This document shows positions 61,543 through 64,000 of a stretch of 64,000 bases of DNA, piece after piece (within the stretch, counting starts at the first letter, position 1; every line of letters starts with the position of its first letter). Origin of the DNA: CAZPQM01 sp964588995 (GTDB taxonomy: Bacteria > Pseudomonadota > Alphaproteobacteria > Rickettsiales > UBA8987); NCBI GenBank assembly GCA_964588995.1, contig CAZPQM010000001.1:186001-250000 (forward strand), read 5' to 3'. A model generated the notes under the pieces. That model was not told where the DNA came from, did no database searches, and saw nothing but the letters and a program-made list of their open reading frames with translations. The position numbers and the translations under genes are program-made.

Positions 61543-62625
61543 TTAACGTTGTCTTCGCTGTAGTTTGGCCGAGCGGCTAAACCACTCCCTAGCTTGCGCC
61601 AAATCCTGATCTTTTCCATATCCATAATAATAAATATTTCCAACGTTCCAAGCCCCTTCGGCATTACCAAGCTCGGCTGCTGACTTGAACCAGTTAAATG
61701 CCTTTTCATAATCTTTTTTTACCCCATATCCGTTTAAGTAGAGATAAGCCAGATTGGTCATTGCTTGGGCATGGTCCTGACGAGCCGCGGCGAGATACCA
61801 CCCGGCTGATTTTGCATAGTCTCTCTCTATACCCCTTCCGGTGTAATATGCATCCCCCAGAAAGAACATTGCTTCGACATTACCTTCCTGCGCTGCTGCA
61901 CGGAGCCAACGAAACCGCTTTTCCATATCCGTTTCTACAATACCATACTCCAGATAGATACTCCCCAGCATAGCAGAGACGTATTGTGATACATTGTCAT
62001 CTTCCGCCAGCTCTTCTAATAAACGATAATGCCGGATGGCTAGGGTAATATCCGGCTCAACACCAAGGCCGTACTGGTAAAAAATTGCCAACTTTACATG
62101 CGCATTAAGCACCCCTTCCCGTGCCGCCTTTTGGTAATATTCAAATGCTTTTGCATAATTCTGCGCGGTTCCGCCCACATTCTCGAAATAGAGCCCGAGC
62201 TCATAAAACACGAGCGGATTCTCCGATTTCTCGGCCTCTCGGAGATAAGAAAGCGCTAAGGTTGGATCAGGATCGACTCCTTCCGCACCATACAAAAACA
62301 TATTAGCCAGTGACACCATGGCGGGAACAAACCCATTAGCGGCTGACGCTTCATACCACTGCCGTGCTATTTGATAGTCGATATTGACGCCTATACCCTC
62401 TTCATACATACGGCCCAACCGGTATTGCGCCTCCGGTTCGTTTTCTTCTAGAGCATATTGAATACGATCTTGAAGCTCCGATAAAGGATAGGGCTCAAAA
62501 GAGTATAAATCTTCCTGAATCAGCTTATCGGTTGGCAAAAAACCAAAACCATCCGCTTGCGCGTATGCATTAATTGGCATAATCGCATAACATAACGCAA
62601 CGAATAAACTAACTCGCAGTTTCAC
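61543..62625 (-). CDS. Exported Sel1-repeat protein
   Basis: The GTG at 62625, preceded by a GGGGG stretch, gives a 360-residue protein with a signal peptide (KLRVSLFVALCYAIMPINAYA). About eight Sel1-like repeats follow, each of about 36 residues with the pattern LGxxYxxGxGVxxDYxxAxxWYxxAA (for example MYEEGIGVNIDYQIARQWYE). Sel1 proteins mediate protein contacts in the periplasm or secretion pathways. It overlaps the hemB end by 17 bases. An ATG at 62655 is an alternative. Confidence 0.85.
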   Translation of the reverse strand: MKLRVSLFVALCYAIMPINAYAQADGFGFLPTDKLIQEDLYSFEPYPLSELQDRIQYALEENEPEAQYRLGRMYEEGIGVNIDYQIARQWYEASAANGFVPAMVSLANMFLYGAEGVDPDPTLALSYLREAEKSENPLVFYELGLYFENVGGTAQNYAKAFEYYQKAAREGVLNAHVKLAIFYQYGLGVEPDITLAIRHYRLLEELAEDDNVSQYVSAMLGSIYLEYGIVETDMEKRFRWLRAAAQEGNVEAMFFLGDAYYTGRGIERDYAKSAGWYLAAARQDHAQAMTNLAYLYLNGYGVKKDYEKAFNWFKSAAELGNAEGAWNVGNIYYYGYGKDQDLAQAREWFSRSAKLQRRQR

Positions 62626-63607
62626 GCAAATATGCCCCCACCTCTTTCGCACCATAGGTTATTATAGCCCTAGCACCCGCGCGTTTACAAGCGATAAGCG
62701 TCTCCAGCATAGCCGGCATATAGTCCAGCCAGCCTTTTTCATGTGCGGCCATTAGCATTGCATATTCACCGCTGACCTGGTAGCCGATTACCGGCGTTTG
62801 AAAGCGGCTTGCGGCCTGATGAATAATATCCAGATACGCTATCCCCGGTTTGACGATCAGCATATCGGCACCTTCCTGAATATCGAGCTCCATCTCGGCG
62901 AGTGCCTCCCCGCCGTTACGAATATCCATCTGGTATGTGGCCTTGCTGGCTCCCTGCAGGTTACCTTTTGACCCGACGGCTTCCCGGAATGGGCCATAAA
63001 AATGCGAAGCATATTTGGCCGCATACGCTATAATGCCCACATCCTGCAGCTTTCGTTGATCAAGCGAATAACGTATTGCCGCGACCCGACCATCCATCAT
63101 ATCGGATGGGGCAACATAATCCGCACCCGCTTCCGCAAGCAGCACGGCCTTCTGCCCTAAATAAGATACCGTTTCATCGTTGGCCACTTTGCCGTCTATC
63201 AGCACCCCGTCATGCCCGTGGCTCGTATAGGGGTCGAGCGCAACATCGCACATGATACCAATACCCGAAATTTCGGATTTTATCGCCCTAATCGCTCGGC
63301 ACATCAGATTATCGGCATTCAGCGCTTCACTTCCCATTTCATCCTTTTTGTCCTCTGGTGTGCGGGGAAACAGCATCACTGCTTTGATGCCAAGCTCCTT
63401 CGCCTCCTGAATGTGCCGTATCGCTCCTGCAATTGAATAGCGATAAATTCCCGGCAGGCTCGTAATTGCCTCCTGTTCCGTCTCTCCATCCTGCAGAAAG
63501 ACCGGCAATATTAGATCATTCACGGAAAGTTGATGTTCTGCTACCAGATCACGGATCCAGGCGGCCTGACGGTTACGACGAAAACGTGTAATGGGAAATT
63601 GCTGCAT
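62609..63607 (-). CDS. hemB: Delta-aminolevulinic acid dehydratase (porphobilinogen synthase)
   Basis: HemB joins two 5-aminolevulinate molecules to porphobilinogen. The 332-residue protein has the RRNRQAAWIRDLVAEHQLSV start, the metal-site segment CDVALDPYTSHGHDG with Asp in place of the zinc Cys of other HemB, the catalytic Lys in AAKYASHFYGPFREA, and the second in MLIVKPGIAYLD. The Asp-rich site is the magnesium/potassium type common in alphaproteobacteria. Confidence 0.95.
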   Translation of the reverse strand: MQQFPITRFRRNRQAAWIRDLVAEHQLSVNDLILPVFLQDGETEQEAITSLPGIYRYSIAGAIRHIQEAKELGIKAVMLFPRTPEDKKDEMGSEALNADNLMCRAIRAIKSEISGIGIMCDVALDPYTSHGHDGVLIDGKVANDETVSYLGQKAVLLAEAGADYVAPSDMMDGRVAAIRYSLDQRKLQDVGIIAYAAKYASHFYGPFREAVGSKGNLQGASKATYQMDIRNGGEALAEMELDIQEGADMLIVKPGIAYLDIIHQAASRFQTPVIGYQVSGEYAMLMAAHEKGWLDYMPAMLETLIACKRAGARAIITYGAKEVGAYLRETAS

Positions 63608-63663
63608 AATGAGTAATATGCAATGATTGGCGAACGCTTACAACCATTCTGAACATCAGGCAT

Positions 63664-63693
63664 AAAAAAAACCCGCCATATTACTATAGCGGG
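63664..63693 (-). terminator. Intrinsic terminator of rpsD
   Basis: Minus strand CCCGC...GCGGG stem followed by eight Ts, about 30 bases after the rpsD stop. Confidence 0.8.
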
Positions 63694-63723
63694 CCTTTTT
63701 AACATCGACTATCTTTTCAGCTT

Positions 63724-64000
63724 CTAGCGTGAGTAATATTCGATCACGAGGTTGGTTTCCATTTCAATCGGATAAGGCACTTCATCCGAAGCCGGCACCC
63801 GATTATAGGTTACCTTGAAATCCTTTTTGGAGAGGTCGAGATATTCCGGAACATCGCGCTCCATTTTATCCAAGGCTTCAATAATCTGCGGTATGGCACG
63901 GGACTTTTCACGTATTTCCACAACATCTCCATCTTTCAGGCGGTAACTCGGAATATTTACTGTTTTGCCATTTACCTTCACATGTTTGTGACCGACGAGC
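63724..64000 (-). CDS. rpsD: 30S ribosomal protein S4 (uS4), C-terminal part (5' truncated by window edge)
   Basis: The frame is open to the edge and continues beyond. The visible 91 residues are the end of S4: LVGHKHVKVNGKTVNIPSYR (end of the S4 RNA-binding domain) and the C-terminal YNRVPASDEVPYPIEMETN. S4 nucleates 30S assembly. The internal GTG at 63981 is not the start. Confidence 0.95.
   Translation of the reverse strand, partial: LVGHKHVKVNGKTVNIPSYRLKDGDVVEIREKSRAIPQIIEALDKMERDVPEYLDLSKKDFKVTYNRVPASDEVPYPIEMETNLVIEYYSR

Noticed and set aside
63634..63662. ACCATTCTGAACATC as a third copy of the dispersed repeat
   Set aside because: Only a short left-end match, with no inverted partner nearby.

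Overview
The window looks like chromosomal DNA of a free-living or facultatively host-associated alphaproteobacterium. I base this on the gene content: the F0 operon atpI-atpB-atpE-b'-b without the F1 genes, a fused IspD-IspF, a GapR (DUF2312) nucleoid protein, a CarD regulator, RpoH, an AddB of the alphaproteobacterial type, a HemB with an aspartate-rich metal site, an intracellular PHB depolymerase, and a 41-residue L36 of alphaproteobacterial type. The order and genus cannot be settled from sequence alone. Base composition is moderate in most genes, with addB and the stretch 35.9-36.9 kb visibly richer in A and T.

Layout. 1-6.8 kb (+): end of nusA, infB, rbfA, truB, rpsO, pnp, the classical translation/RNA block. 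6.9-10.7 kb (+): a SprA-like putative metalloprotease, a lone ABC-2 permease, argD and argF. 10.7-13.4 kb (-): gamma-carbonic anhydrase, argC, and rplM-rpsI with its own consensus promoter. 13.5-18.1 kb (+): rluD, rpoH, ccmC, fdxA, carD and pyrE. 18.1-24.5 kb (-): uvrA-addB-pyrF run, divergent from ssb. 24.7-33.6 kb: ssb, a SnoaL-like protein, grxC, trmL, tRNA-His, a degenerate response regulator, cold-shock protein, tRNA-Tyr, rlmB, tRNA-Thr, gdhA-glpD, a Cys-rich lipoprotein and gapR. 33.6-37.3 kb: a dicarboxylate transporter, tRNA-Pro, then an accessory patch holding an IS5-type transposase remnant, hairpins, a tiny zinc-ribbon-like gene and a structured RNA/terminator, followed by a DUF2177 membrane protein. 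37.5-39.9 kb (+): a large RTX protein with a predicted seven-bladed propeller. 40-47.6 kb: smr, tgt, queA, cyclophilin, a divergent heme-copper-oxidase-like protein facing ctaA, an exported ankyrin protein and dusB. 47.7-52.8 kb (+): ispDF-pgpA-cinA(C)-phaZ and an unknown membrane protein, tightly packed. 52.8-64 kb (-): quinone oxidoreductase, rpmJ, an MshEN-glycosyltransferase with an outer-membrane-barrel partner, F0 ATP synthase, two DsbA proteins, dciA, rnhB, a Sel1 protein, hemB and the end of rpsD.

Genes are tightly packed, with many one-base stop/start overlaps (TAATG/TGATG) and several short overlaps, two of them between convergent genes. Most of the window is core metabolism and information processing. 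The parts most worth a second look are the tandem-motif MshEN glycosyltransferase with its barrel partner, the RTX/propeller protein, the heme-copper-oxidase-like orphan, the response regulator with Glu in place of the phospho-acceptor Asp, and the small island beside tRNA-Pro.
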